From Mycobacterium sp. 1554424.7 (GTDB taxonomy: Bacteria; Actinomycetota; Actinomycetes; Mycobacteriales; Mycobacteriaceae): a DNA stretch of 46,356 nucleotides. The translations under genes and the position numbers were made by a program. This document shows, piece by piece, positions 28,177 through 36,238 of the stretch. The stretch is from assembly GCF_001665295.1 (NCBI RefSeq), contig NZ_LZSE01000019.1:1-46356 (forward strand), read 5' to 3'. Under the pieces are notes generated by a model. The model saw only the letters and a program-made list of their open reading frames with translations, was not told the DNA's origin and did no database searches. Position 1 is the first letter of the stretch; each line of letters opens with the position of its first letter.

Positions 28177-28611
28177 ATGACCCGCCGCCTGCGCCCTGGT
28201 TGGCTGGTGGCGTTTTTCGCCCTGCTCATCTCGGCCAGCACCTGGATGCCGTGGCTGACGACGGCGGCGGGCGGCGGGGGCTGGGCCAACGCCATCGGCG
28301 GCACCCACGGCAACCTGATACTGCCGAAGGGCTTCGGTGCGGGCCAGCTCATCGTGTTGCTGTCCTCGACGCTGCTGGTGGCCGGGGCGATGGTGGGCCG
28401 CGGGCTGTCGGCGAAGATCGCTTCCGTTGCGGCGCTGGTCATTTCGCTGCTCATCGTGGGGCTCACGGTGTGGTACTACAAGCTCAACGTCAACCCGCCG
28501 GTGGCGGCGCAATACGGCCTCTACGTCGGTGCGGTCGCCGCGGCCTTCGCGGTGGCGTGCTCCATGATGGCGGTGATCATGGCGTTGGCCTCCGGCAGGC
28601 CAACCCGTTGA
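28177..28611 (+). CDS. Four-helix membrane protein (Rv0912 type)
   Basis: The 144-residue integral membrane protein has predicted helices at about 9-30, 57-75, 80-101 and 112-138 and a short positively charged N-terminus (MTRRLRP). The loop after helix 1 is glycine-rich (TTAAGGGGWANAIGGTHGN). It has no recognised domain. It starts 50 bp after the VOC gene in the same direction, and its stop is 4 bp from the end of the convergent small VOC gene. Confidence 0.82.
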   Translation: MTRRLRPGWLVAFFALLISASTWMPWLTTAAGGGGWANAIGGTHGNLILPKGFGAGQLIVLLSSTLLVAGAMVGRGLSAKIASVAALVISLLIVGLTVWYYKLNVNPPVAAQYGLYVGAVAAAFAVACSMMAVIMALASGRPTR

Positions 28612-28615
28612 GGTT

Positions 28616-29098
28616 TCAGCCCGGCGGAAACTCGTGCTTGCCGGAGCCGGCGCTGCCCTCGGGCTCGTTGACCCCGAACACGAAGGGCGCGAACACGACT
28701 TCGCGTCCGTCCGGGTCGCGATAGGTGACCGCACCGCACGCATCCCAGTAGGGGTGCTGCTGCACGGGCGCCCGGCCCGCCGCCTGCAGGCGCGCGATCG
28801 CCGCCTGCTGCGCCTCGCTGTCGGGGAAGTAGAGGCACAGCTGTTCCCCGTGGTCGACGGGGACGGGCTCGGTTGACTCGACGATTTCCAGGGTCAGGTT
28901 CCAGCTGGGCAGGCCGAAGATGGCGCCGTTGCTGCCGTAGCTGGCCTCGAACGTTTCGTAGAGCGGCAGCCCGACCAGCTCGCGGTAAAACCGCACCGTC
29001 TCTTCGAAGTTCGACGAGCCCCGGGCGAAGCGGAGGCCGCCCAGCGGCGCCAGGTGCGGGGGCCAGTGCGTCGCCCGATGATTCGATCCTGGAAACAT
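28616..29098 (-). CDS. Single-domain VOC/glyoxalase protein
   Basis: The 160-residue protein has one VOC fold: LRFARGSSNFEETVRFYRELVGLPLYETF, GAIFGLPSWNLTLEIVES, then EQLCLYFPDSEAQQAAIARLQAAG and the last metal-ligand strand YRDPDGREVVFAPF. The ATG at 29096-29098 is 2 bp after the carotenoid oxygenase stop, with GTGGGG 8 nt upstream. An overlapping GTG at 29102-29104 is the alternative. It is the third gene of a thiolase-carotenoid oxygenase-VOC unit. The substrate is unknown. Confidence 0.82.
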   Translation of the reverse strand: MFPGSNHRATHWPPHLAPLGGLRFARGSSNFEETVRFYRELVGLPLYETFEASYGSNGAIFGLPSWNLTLEIVESTEPVPVDHGEQLCLYFPDSEAQQAAIARLQAAGRAPVQQHPYWDACGAVTYRDPDGREVVFAPFVFGVNEPEGSAGSGKHEFPPG

Positions 29099-29100
29099 CG

Positions 29101-30615
29101 TCACAGCCCCACCGCGCTTGCCGCCGACTCCGCGGTATGCCAGCGGCGCAGCTGATCGCCGGGCGCCCACGTCGAATGCGTGCCGCTGGAAATACGTTCG
29201 GGGAGTTGGAGTTTGCACACCGGGCCGTCACCGATGCGGGCGGCGTCGAAGACCACGCAGTAGGAGGCGTCGGCGTTCATGTCGGTGGTCAGGGTGACCA
29301 GGTAGCCGTCGTCCTCACCGGTCGAGCCGACGCGCGGCGCCATCGCGGTCTCGCTTCCGTAGACGCCGTCGCCGAAGGAGATGCCCTCCTCGCTCCCGGT
29401 GAGCACGTCGTGTTTGACCAGGCCGTCGAACAGGAACCAGCCCGGTTTGCCGGTGGCGGCGTAGGTATACCGGTAGCCGGTCGTGGCGTAGGCGGGGTTG
29501 ATCGTCCCGAACTCGGTGATCGATTCCGACAGTGCCTCTTCGGTGACCGCGCCGGTGACCAGGTTGAAGCGCCACCGATGCAGCCGGGCCTGCAGCCGAT
29601 CCAGCGCGAGGAAGCGAAACAGCTTCTCCCACTTGGTTCCCCCGGTGTCGAGCGGCTGGGGATCGCCCTCGAAGAAGCCGTCGAGCACGATCTCGTCGCC
29701 GTCCTCATAGGCGTTGACGAAGTGCAGCACGAAGGTCGGGTCGGCCTCGAACCATCGGATGTCGCCCGTCGAGCCCCGACGGGGCAGCACGGCGAAGCGC
29801 GACGGGATGTCGGGATAGAACCGCGGCAGGTGCACGTCGTGCTCAAGCAGTCGCGGATCCCAGAACAACGGGAAATCGTTGAGTATCACGTAGTTTTCGG
29901 TGAACGCCATGTCGTGCGGCAGCCGCGGCCCTGGCAGCGGGATGTCGGTGTAGTGGACCAGCTCGTCGCCCTCGTCGACCACGCCGTAGCGCATGTACGG
30001 CTCCTGCTTGCTGTAGTTGAAGAACAGCAGCTCGCCGGTCTTGCCGTCGACCTTGGGATGCGCCGACACGCCCCAGTCGGAGGGGAAGCGCCCGTTCCAG
30101 GTCTCCTTGCCGATCGTGTCGGCCGAGTACGGGTCGACCCGGTACAGATCCCCGCATTGGTAGAAACTGGTCAGCGCGATTCCCCGGTGCACGATCACGT
30201 CGGTGCTCGACGCGTCCTTCATCCGGGTGCGGGCGCCCCAGCCGTCCTCCCGCTTGGTCAGTTGCACCGCTTCGGCCAGGCCGGGCCACAGCGGCTCGCC
30301 GGCCTCGTTCTCGGCCAGGAAGCCCTCCGTGCGGACAAAGCGGTTGCGGTAGAAGGCTTTTCCGTCGCGGAAGCCGACCACGTGCAGCATGCCGTCGCCG
30401 TCGAACGGATGGTAGGTCTTCAGCGCCGGGTGCAGCGGGTTCTCGGTGTTGCGCAGGTAGATGCCGTCCAGGTCGCGGGGGATCTCACCCTCGACGGCGA
30501 TCAGGTCGTCGGCGTCCCACTCCGTCGTCTGCGGCCGCCAGGGACCGGTCCGGTAGGGGTGGTCGTCGTCTTCGGGCAGGGTGGACAGGTACTTGCCGAC
30601 GATCTCGACATCCAT
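29101..30615 (-). CDS. Carotenoid cleavage oxygenase family protein (Rv0913c)
   Basis: This 504-residue non-heme iron dioxygenase of the RPE65/carotenoid oxygenase family has the conserved opening GEIPRDLDGIYLRNTENP and HPFDGDGMLHVVGF. Four histidines suited to the iron site are found in VSAHPKVD, LPHDMAFTENY, VLHFVNAYEDGD and the C-terminal SGTHSTWAPGD. The reaction is oxidative cleavage of a carotenoid, apocarotenoid or stilbene double bond. Its start codon is 2 bp past the thiolase stop, so the genes are coupled. Mtb Rv0913c is about 501 aa. Confidence 0.92.
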   Translation of the reverse strand: MDVEIVGKYLSTLPEDDDHPYRTGPWRPQTTEWDADDLIAVEGEIPRDLDGIYLRNTENPLHPALKTYHPFDGDGMLHVVGFRDGKAFYRNRFVRTEGFLAENEAGEPLWPGLAEAVQLTKREDGWGARTRMKDASSTDVIVHRGIALTSFYQCGDLYRVDPYSADTIGKETWNGRFPSDWGVSAHPKVDGKTGELLFFNYSKQEPYMRYGVVDEGDELVHYTDIPLPGPRLPHDMAFTENYVILNDFPLFWDPRLLEHDVHLPRFYPDIPSRFAVLPRRGSTGDIRWFEADPTFVLHFVNAYEDGDEIVLDGFFEGDPQPLDTGGTKWEKLFRFLALDRLQARLHRWRFNLVTGAVTEEALSESITEFGTINPAYATTGYRYTYAATGKPGWFLFDGLVKHDVLTGSEEGISFGDGVYGSETAMAPRVGSTGEDDGYLVTLTTDMNADASYCVVFDAARIGDGPVCKLQLPERISSGTHSTWAPGDQLRRWHTAESAASAVGL

Positions 30616-30617
30616 GA

Positions 30618-31856
30618 TCAAATCCCTTTGCTGACAACGAAACTGACCGTGGTGGCGGTGCTGCCGCCGAAGTTGAGGGTGCCGAAGGTCTTGGCGCCCT
30701 CGACCTGGTAGTCGCCGGCCCCGCCGCTGACCTGTTTGGCCGCATCCAGCAGCATCCGGACGCCGGACGCCCCGACGGGATGGCCGCCGCCGATCAGGCC
30801 GCCGCTGGGGTTGATGGGCAGTCGGCCGCCGATCTCGATCTCGCCGTTTTCGATGGCCTTCCACGATTCGCCCGGGCCGGTGAGCCCGATGTGGTCGATG
30901 GCCAGGTACTCGCTGGGCGTGAAGCAGTCGTGCACCTCGTACCCGTCGACGTCGTCGAGTGTCAGCCGCGAGCGGCGCAGGGCGTCGAGGACCGCCGCCC
31001 GCACGTGGGGCACCACGTAAGGGGCCATGTCTTTAGTGGCCGCGCGCTCGAGTTTCTGCCGCAGACCCAGCCCGACGGTGCGGTGGCCCCAGCCCTCGAT
31101 GCGGCCGATCGGGCGCGCGTCCGGGTGGTCGCGCAGGTAGGCGTCGTTGACCAACACCAGTCCAGCGCCGCCGTCGGTCATCTGGCTGCAGTCGAATCGG
31201 CGCAACCGGCCCTCGGTGACCGGGTTGGTCGCGTCGTTGTCGGTGATCGGGTCGGGGACCGTCCACCCGCGCGTTTGGGCGTTGGGGTTGCGTCGCGCGT
31301 TGGCGAAGTTCAGCTGCGCGATCGCCCGCAGGTGCGTGTCGTCCAGGCCGTAGCGCCGGTCGTACTCGTCGGCAACCTCGGCGAACATCGACGGCCAAAG
31401 GTAGCGGGCGCCGGCCCCCTCGTGCCCGGTCCATGCGGCGGCGCCGAGGTGCTGGGCCGCGGTGTCACCAGGCACCGTCTTCTCCAGCTCGATGCCGACC
31501 ACCAGCGCAGTGTCGTAGGCGCCCGACCGCAAATCGGCCATCGCCGCCAGCGCCGCCACGCTGCCCGACGCGCACGCCGCCTCGTGCCGCGACGCCGGGG
31601 TGTCCCACAGCTCGTCGCAGACGGTGGCCGGCATCGCCCCGAGGTGACCCTGGCCGGCGAACATCTCGCCGAAGGCGTTGCCGACGTGCACGACGCCGAC
31701 GTCGGCGGGGTCCACCTTCGCCGCGGTGAGCGTGCCGTCGACGACCTCGGCGGTCAACGAGGCGAAGTCGCGGCCCTCCTTGGTGAGGTTGCGGGCGAAA
31801 TCGCTTTGGTAGCCGCCCAGTATCCACACGCCAGTCGAGCCGTCCATATGCGGCAC
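30618..31856 (-). CDS. Thiolase / SCPx-type acyl-CoA acetyltransferase (Rv0914c)
   Basis: This 412-residue thiolase-fold enzyme has the nucleophile C95 in RHEAACASGSVAA, the conserved EVHDCFTPSEYLA (histidine and cysteine) and the C-terminal GGLIGGGHPVGASGVRM. The pattern is that of the lipid-transfer-type thiolases used in beta-oxidation of branched or sterol side chains. The GTG start (31854-31856) agrees with the Mtb length of 412 aa; an ATG three codons later is possible. It heads the unit with the carotenoid oxygenase and a VOC protein. Confidence 0.92.
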   Translation of the reverse strand: MPHMDGSTGVWILGGYQSDFARNLTKEGRDFASLTAEVVDGTLTAAKVDPADVGVVHVGNAFGEMFAGQGHLGAMPATVCDELWDTPASRHEAACASGSVAALAAMADLRSGAYDTALVVGIELEKTVPGDTAAQHLGAAAWTGHEGAGARYLWPSMFAEVADEYDRRYGLDDTHLRAIAQLNFANARRNPNAQTRGWTVPDPITDNDATNPVTEGRLRRFDCSQMTDGGAGLVLVNDAYLRDHPDARPIGRIEGWGHRTVGLGLRQKLERAATKDMAPYVVPHVRAAVLDALRRSRLTLDDVDGYEVHDCFTPSEYLAIDHIGLTGPGESWKAIENGEIEIGGRLPINPSGGLIGGGHPVGASGVRMLLDAAKQVSGGAGDYQVEGAKTFGTLNFGGSTATTVSFVVSKGI

Positions 31857-31888
31857 GCTACTCCGCCGGGCCCCTGAAAAGGGGCGGC

Positions 31889-31917
31889 CCCGTCGGCTCT
31901 CGGGCTGAACCGACGGG
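31889..31917 (-). terminator. 8-bp stem-loop after the MFS transporter gene
   Basis: CCCGTCGG (31889-31896) pairs with CCGACGGG (31910-31917). It lies in the 204-bp gap between the transporter stop (32061) and the thiolase start, both on the minus strand. It could end transporter transcription or lie in the thiolase leader. The rest of this gap holds nothing I recognise. Confidence 0.4.
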
Positions 31918-32060
31918 ACCTAGACGGGCGCGAAGGCCGGCCGACGCGCACGCCTCTTTTGGAACATTGCCGCCAGGCGTGATCGACAAACAAATTGGAT
32001 CAACCTGACAGCCGATCGTGGGAATAGGCGCTGGCCTGGAACAATTCGCCTTCGCGCTGT

Positions 32061-33452
32061 TCAGGGTGTCGCGGGGTCCCCTGCGGCCACGGTCGTGCGC
32101 GTCTGGATTGCCTGCGCGTCGGCGCGGTCGACGGCCGCCAGGTCGATGCCTTTGGTCTCGCGGGCGGCCAGCGCCGCCACCGCGCTCACCCCCGCTGTGG
32201 CCGCCAGGTACCAGGCAATGGGCACGGAGGATTTGTAGGTCTCGAGCAGGCGGACCGCGATGATCGGTGCCAGCGAACCGGCGACGATCGAGGTGACCTG
32301 ATAGCCGAGCGACACCCCCGAATAGCGCATCCGGGTCGGGAACATCTCCGCCATCGCCGCCGGCTGGACCGCGTACATGACCCCGTGGAACACCAGGCCG
32401 ATGATGACGGCCGCCAGGATGATCGCGTTGCGCCGGCTGTCCATCATCGGGAAGGCGAAGAACCCCCAGGTGCACGCGCAGACGGCGCCGACGAAATAAA
32501 TTGGGCGCCTGCCGAACCGGTCACTGAGGCCACCGGCCAGTGGGATGACCACGAAGTGCACGGCGTGCGCCGCCAGCAGCCACCACAAGATCACCTTGGT
32601 GTTGGCGTGCGCGTGGACCTTGAGGTAGGTGATGGAAAAGGTGACCACGAGGTAGTACATGGTGTTCTCGCCGAAGCGCATGCCCATCGCGGTGAAAACG
32701 CCACGCGGATAACGCTTTAAGACCTCGACGACGCCCAACCGGGTCGCCTTGGAGCGCTCAACCTCTCGCTGCGCCTCGAGAAAGATGGGTGCGTCGGTCA
32801 CCTTGGTGCGGATGTAGTAGCCGACCAGGACGACGACCGCGGACAACCAGAACGCGACGCGCCAGCCCCAGCTGAGGAACGCCGCGTCCGACAGCGTCGA
32901 CGTGAGAATCAGCAGGACGACGGTGGCCAGCATGTTGCCGACTGGCACCGCGGCCTGCGGCCAGCTCGCCCAGAAGCCGCGGCTGTCCCTCGGGCTGTGC
33001 TCGGCGACCAGCAGGACGGCGCCGCCCCACTCGCCGCCGACGGCGAAACCCTGGAGGAAGCGCAGCACCACCAGCAGCGAGGGGGCCCAGTATCCGATCT
33101 GGGCGAAGGTGGGCAGGCATCCCATGAGGACGGTTACGGCACCGACGAGCAACAGGCTGAACTGCAGCAGCTTCTTGCGCCCGTATCGATCACCGAAGTG
33201 GCCGAAGACGAGGCCGCCGAGCGGGCGGGCGGCGAAGCCGACCGCGTAGGTGACGAATGCGGCGAGGATGGCGTCGAGCTCGTTGGCGTTGTGCGGGAAG
33301 AACACCTTGCTGAACACCAGCGTGGCCGCGGTGCCATACAGGAAGAATTCGTACCATTCGACGACGGTGCCGGCCATGGACGCGGCGACCACGCGGCGAA
33401 GAAACGTTCGGCTTTGGAATGGGTCCGGCTGCAACTGATTAGGGACACTCAC
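32061..33452 (-). CDS. MHS-type major facilitator transporter
   Basis: This 463-residue, 12-helix transporter belongs to the metabolite:proton symporter subfamily (ProP/KgtP/ShiA-like). Signature segments: AGTVVEWYEFFLYGTAATLVF in helix 1, RPLGGLVFGHFGDRYGRKK between helices 2 and 3, RFLQGFAVGGEWGGAVLLVAEHSP in helix 4-5 and GGLSDRFGRRPIYFVG after helix 8. Substrates of this subfamily are small organic acids, proline or betaine; which one cannot be told here. The GTG start follows AAGGAGG at 6 nt. A broad 307-bp divergent region separates it from the DUF4185 gene. Confidence 0.9.
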   Translation of the reverse strand: MSVPNQLQPDPFQSRTFLRRVVAASMAGTVVEWYEFFLYGTAATLVFSKVFFPHNANELDAILAAFVTYAVGFAARPLGGLVFGHFGDRYGRKKLLQFSLLLVGAVTVLMGCLPTFAQIGYWAPSLLVVLRFLQGFAVGGEWGGAVLLVAEHSPRDSRGFWASWPQAAVPVGNMLATVVLLILTSTLSDAAFLSWGWRVAFWLSAVVVLVGYYIRTKVTDAPIFLEAQREVERSKATRLGVVEVLKRYPRGVFTAMGMRFGENTMYYLVVTFSITYLKVHAHANTKVILWWLLAAHAVHFVVIPLAGGLSDRFGRRPIYFVGAVCACTWGFFAFPMMDSRRNAIILAAVIIGLVFHGVMYAVQPAAMAEMFPTRMRYSGVSLGYQVTSIVAGSLAPIIAVRLLETYKSSVPIAWYLAATAGVSAVAALAARETKGIDLAAVDRADAQAIQTRTTVAAGDPATP

Positions 33453-33544
33453 CGATGTCCTCCTTGGTGGACCGCCCGGGGGGCGCCGACCGGGTGTGCT
33501 GGCGGATGGGAGCGTACCTGGCCCGGGTTACGGATCCCATAGCG

Positions 33545-33602
33545 CGAGCAGACGCAGAATCGCACGCACCTGGCTCGTACGGTGCGATTCTGCGTCTGCT
33601 CG
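33545..33602. repeat. 21-bp perfect foldback in a divergent intergenic region
   Basis: The left arm 33545-33565 starts CGAGCAGACGCAGAATC and is the exact reverse complement of the right arm 33582-33602, around a 16-nt loop. Its foot matches the hairpin at 16556-16609 (AGCAGACGCA) and its loop has the same length. The genes on both sides are transcribed away from it, so no transcript is expected to end here. The remainder of 33453-33759 contains a 12-bp direct repeat and probably both promoters. Confidence 0.8.
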
Positions 33603-33678
33603 GCAGAAAGCACGCTGCGCCGACGAAAACGATGCGTTGCGACACGGTCACGGATCCATACCTATCCGCTTCTTGCTG

Positions 33679-33717
33679 GTCACATGAGCCCCGCCAATCA
33701 CTATCGTCACATGAGCC
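33679..33717. repeat. Direct repeat GTCACATGAGCC, two copies
   Basis: GTCACATGAGCC occurs at 33679-33690 and 33706-33717, 27 bases apart start to start, 43-81 bp before the DUF4185 gene. The regular spacing of nearly three helical turns and the position suggest an activator or repressor site. No protein is identified. Confidence 0.55.
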
Positions 33718-33759
33718 AACAGCGGACGTCAATTGCGACGGCCCGCTCCCGGGAAAGGT

Positions 33760-35253
33760 GTGACTTTGACGGCGATTCCCCGGATCCTGTCGTTATCGAT
33801 GGCGTCGGCGACCGCCATCGGTTTCTTCGTCGTGGTCGGCCCCGCGCCGTCGGCGAACGCCACACCCTGCGGCGCGCCCGAGGCGAACATCGACCCGCCC
33901 GCGGCGCCCCCGGCCATGCCCGCGCCGCAGCCGGTCGTCCAACCGCCCACCGGCCGTCGGCCCACCCACGCGAATGACCAGGCGCCGTTGCCCAAGTTGG
34001 GCCCGCTGATCTCGTCGTTGCTCAAGCCGGGAACGACGGGCGGCCAGCGATACTCCGCGCCGATACAACCCCAGGCGGGCGTTGTACCCCCGCCCGGGCC
34101 CAATCCGCCCGCGCCGGGTGTGCCGCAAGTGCCGAACGCGGCCCCGGTCCAGCCGCAGCCCGTCCCGCAGCCGGCGGCGCAGCCGGCGCCCCCGCCCCCG
34201 GCCAATATCGCGGGGGCACCGACGTCGCTGGTCGACTGGGTGACCGGACCGAACGGCCCGAACAAGACCCTCGAACGATTCAGCATCTCGGGGACCGACC
34301 TCGGGATCATCTGGGACAACGGCGATCCCGCCAACCGCCAGGTCCTGATGGCGTTCGGTGACACGTTCGGCTACTGCAAGGTCCGCGGTCAGCAGTGGCG
34401 ATACAACACGCTGTTCCGCAGTTCGGACCGCGATCTGTCCCACGGAATCCACATCGCCGATGGCGTGCCCAACGACCGGTACTCCGGCTCGCCGGTGTGG
34501 GCGTCCAACCTGTCCAAACAGGTCGTCAACACGATCCACAAGGCGCCGCACGAGACGGGCATCATCCCGACCACCGCCATGTCCCTCGGGCGAACCCAGT
34601 ACCTGAGCTACATGTCCATCCGGCAGTGGGGCCGGGATGGGGAATGGCAGACGAACTACTCGGCTATCGCGAGATCCGTTGACAACGGCCAGAACTGGGG
34701 GATCTTCCCCAGTAGCATTCGCACGGCGTCGGCGGACGCCATCCCCGGGGTCCCGTTCACGCCGGGCAATGAGAACTTCCAGATGGGCGCGTTCATGAAG
34801 GGGAACGACGGCTACATCTACGAGTTCGGGACGCCCTCGGGCCGCGGCGGCGCGGCGTTCCTGTCGCGGGTCCCGCCGAACTATCTGCCGGACCTGAGCA
34901 AGTACCAGTACTGGAACGGCGACAACGGCGGACATTGGGTCGCGGCCAACCCCGGGGCGGCGACGCCGCTGTGGCCCGGCCCGGTCGGCGAGATGTCGGC
35001 GCAGTACAACAGCTACCTCAAGCAGTACCTGGTGCTGTACACCAACGGCGGCAGCAACGACGTCGTGGCGCGGACCGCGCCGACGCCGACGGGACCGTGG
35101 AGCGGCGAGCAACCGCTGGTGTCGTCGTTCCAGATGCCCGGTGGCATCTATGCGCCGATGATCCATCCGTGGTCGTCCGGGCGGGACCTGTACTTCAACC
35201 TGTCGCTGTGGTCGGCATACGACGTGATGTTGATGCACACCGTTCTGCCGTAA
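33760..35253 (+). CDS. Secreted DUF4185 protein, putative endo-D-arabinanase (GH183 type)
   Basis: The protein has 497 residues. A signal peptide (about 1-35) ends SANA before TPCGAPE. A long Pro/Ala-rich segment (about 40-165) follows. The C-terminal DUF4185 beta-propeller-like domain (about 170-497) begins DWVTGPNGPNKTLERFSISGTD and includes MAFGDTFGYC, GSPVWASN, YLSYMSIRQWG and GGIYAPMIHPW. DUF4185 proteins of mycobacteria have been reported as endo-D-arabinanases acting on arabinogalactan and lipoarabinomannan. The role here is inferred from that family. The GTG at 33760 is preferred because it places a typical signal peptide at the terminus; an in-frame TTG at 33733 is the alternative. 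Confidence 0.83.
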   Translation: MTLTAIPRILSLSMASATAIGFFVVVGPAPSANATPCGAPEANIDPPAAPPAMPAPQPVVQPPTGRRPTHANDQAPLPKLGPLISSLLKPGTTGGQRYSAPIQPQAGVVPPPGPNPPAPGVPQVPNAAPVQPQPVPQPAAQPAPPPPANIAGAPTSLVDWVTGPNGPNKTLERFSISGTDLGIIWDNGDPANRQVLMAFGDTFGYCKVRGQQWRYNTLFRSSDRDLSHGIHIADGVPNDRYSGSPVWASNLSKQVVNTIHKAPHETGIIPTTAMSLGRTQYLSYMSIRQWGRDGEWQTNYSAIARSVDNGQNWGIFPSSIRTASADAIPGVPFTPGNENFQMGAFMKGNDGYIYEFGTPSGRGGAAFLSRVPPNYLPDLSKYQYWNGDNGGHWVAANPGAATPLWPGPVGEMSAQYNSYLKQYLVLYTNGGSNDVVARTAPTPTGPWSGEQPLVSSFQMPGGIYAPMIHPWSSGRDLYFNLSLWSAYDVMLMHTVLP

Positions 35254-35320
35254 GCGGACGCGCGTTGTCAGGAGCCGCCGGGGCTTGCCGCAGCCTCGTG
35301 ACACCCTCAGACTGGTTGAT

Positions 35321-36124
35321 ATGCGCGATCGGGAGGCGATCGACCAGGAGTTGCGGCTCATCGCTCTTGGGCGCCAATCGAGCCCTGCGCAGGGTGGTGG
35401 GCCGTCGATCAGGGACATCGACGCGCTGCTCGACGAGCGCCTAGGCCATCCCGTCGAGGTCGTCGAACCCGAGGCGGTTGACGAGGTTGCGCTGCCTACC
35501 GAGACCCCATCGCCGCGCAACGGGCCTCACGGCCGCAAGCGTCGGCGTCGCCGCTTCATTCCCCTCGCGGCGTTGCCGCTGTCCCTGTTGGCCGTCGCCG
35601 CGGCCGCGGTGGCGGTCATGTTCGCGGCGCACAAGTCGGACCCGGCGCCGCCGTCGGCCGCTCCGTCGCCGGCGGACGTCCCGCCCCCGGCGGCCGTCCC
35701 GCCCCCGCCTGCCGCGGCGCCCACCCCGGCCGCGCCGGTGGCGCACGCTCCGTCGCTGGAGATCGTCGACAGGGCGTTCATCGGCGCGCTCAAACAGGAT
35801 GGCGTGCCGGTTCCCAGCAACGAGTATGTGACGACCCATGGGCACGCGGTCTGCGAGTTCTTGGCGAACCAGCCCGACTTCGCGGAGGCCGTCCGCGTCC
35901 TGCAGCAATCGTCGGTATGGGATGCCAATCAAAGCGCCAGCGTCGCGGCCGGCGCCGTCGTCGCCTATTGCCCTCAGTACCAACCTTCTGGCCAGGAGCA
36001 CCTCCAGACCGGCTTCCAAAATGCTCTCTCCGGACTGCAGGCGATCGAACGTGATCTGCAGGGCATCCAAGGCAATTTGCAAGACATTCGGGATGGTCTG
36101 CCACCGATCCCGGGCGGCCAGTAA
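35321..36124 (+). CDS. Membrane-anchored DUF732 protein
   Basis: The 267-residue protein has a cytoplasmic N-terminus (about 1-82) rich in acidic residues and ending in a basic cluster (GRKRRRRRF), one membrane helix (about 80-102, IPLAALPLSLLAVAAAAVAVMF), a Pro/Ala linker (about 107-140) and a DUF732 domain (about 142-235). Two cysteines in the latter (HAVCEFL and VAYCPQY) are the pair typical of this mycobacterial extracytoplasmic domain. The tail has repeated QGIQGNLQDI-type heptads. Its function is unknown. It starts 67 bp after the DUF4185 gene and may share its transcript. An in-frame TTG at 35285 is less likely. Confidence 0.78.
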   Translation: MRDREAIDQELRLIALGRQSSPAQGGGPSIRDIDALLDERLGHPVEVVEPEAVDEVALPTETPSPRNGPHGRKRRRRRFIPLAALPLSLLAVAAAAVAVMFAAHKSDPAPPSAAPSPADVPPPAAVPPPPAAAPTPAAPVAHAPSLEIVDRAFIGALKQDGVPVPSNEYVTTHGHAVCEFLANQPDFAEAVRVLQQSSVWDANQSASVAAGAVVAYCPQYQPSGQEHLQTGFQNALSGLQAIERDLQGIQGNLQDIRDGLPPIPGGQ

Positions 36125-36182
36125 TCGGCGCCGCCACCACGCCGACGTCAATGCTCAGTGTTGCCAACAGTCGGGCCCGGCA

Positions 36183-36203
36183 CGCGGAGCGTCGACCTCC
36201 GCG
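36183..36203. terminator. Hairpin between convergent DUF732 and lysR genes
   Basis: CGCGGAG (36183-36189) pairs with CTCCGCG (36197-36203) around the 7-nt loop CGTCGAC. It is placed where a bidirectional terminator is expected, in a 114-bp gap between two stop codons. Confidence 0.5.
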
Positions 36204-36238
36204 ACCGGACGCTTCGACTTCCGTGACGTCAGAACAAG

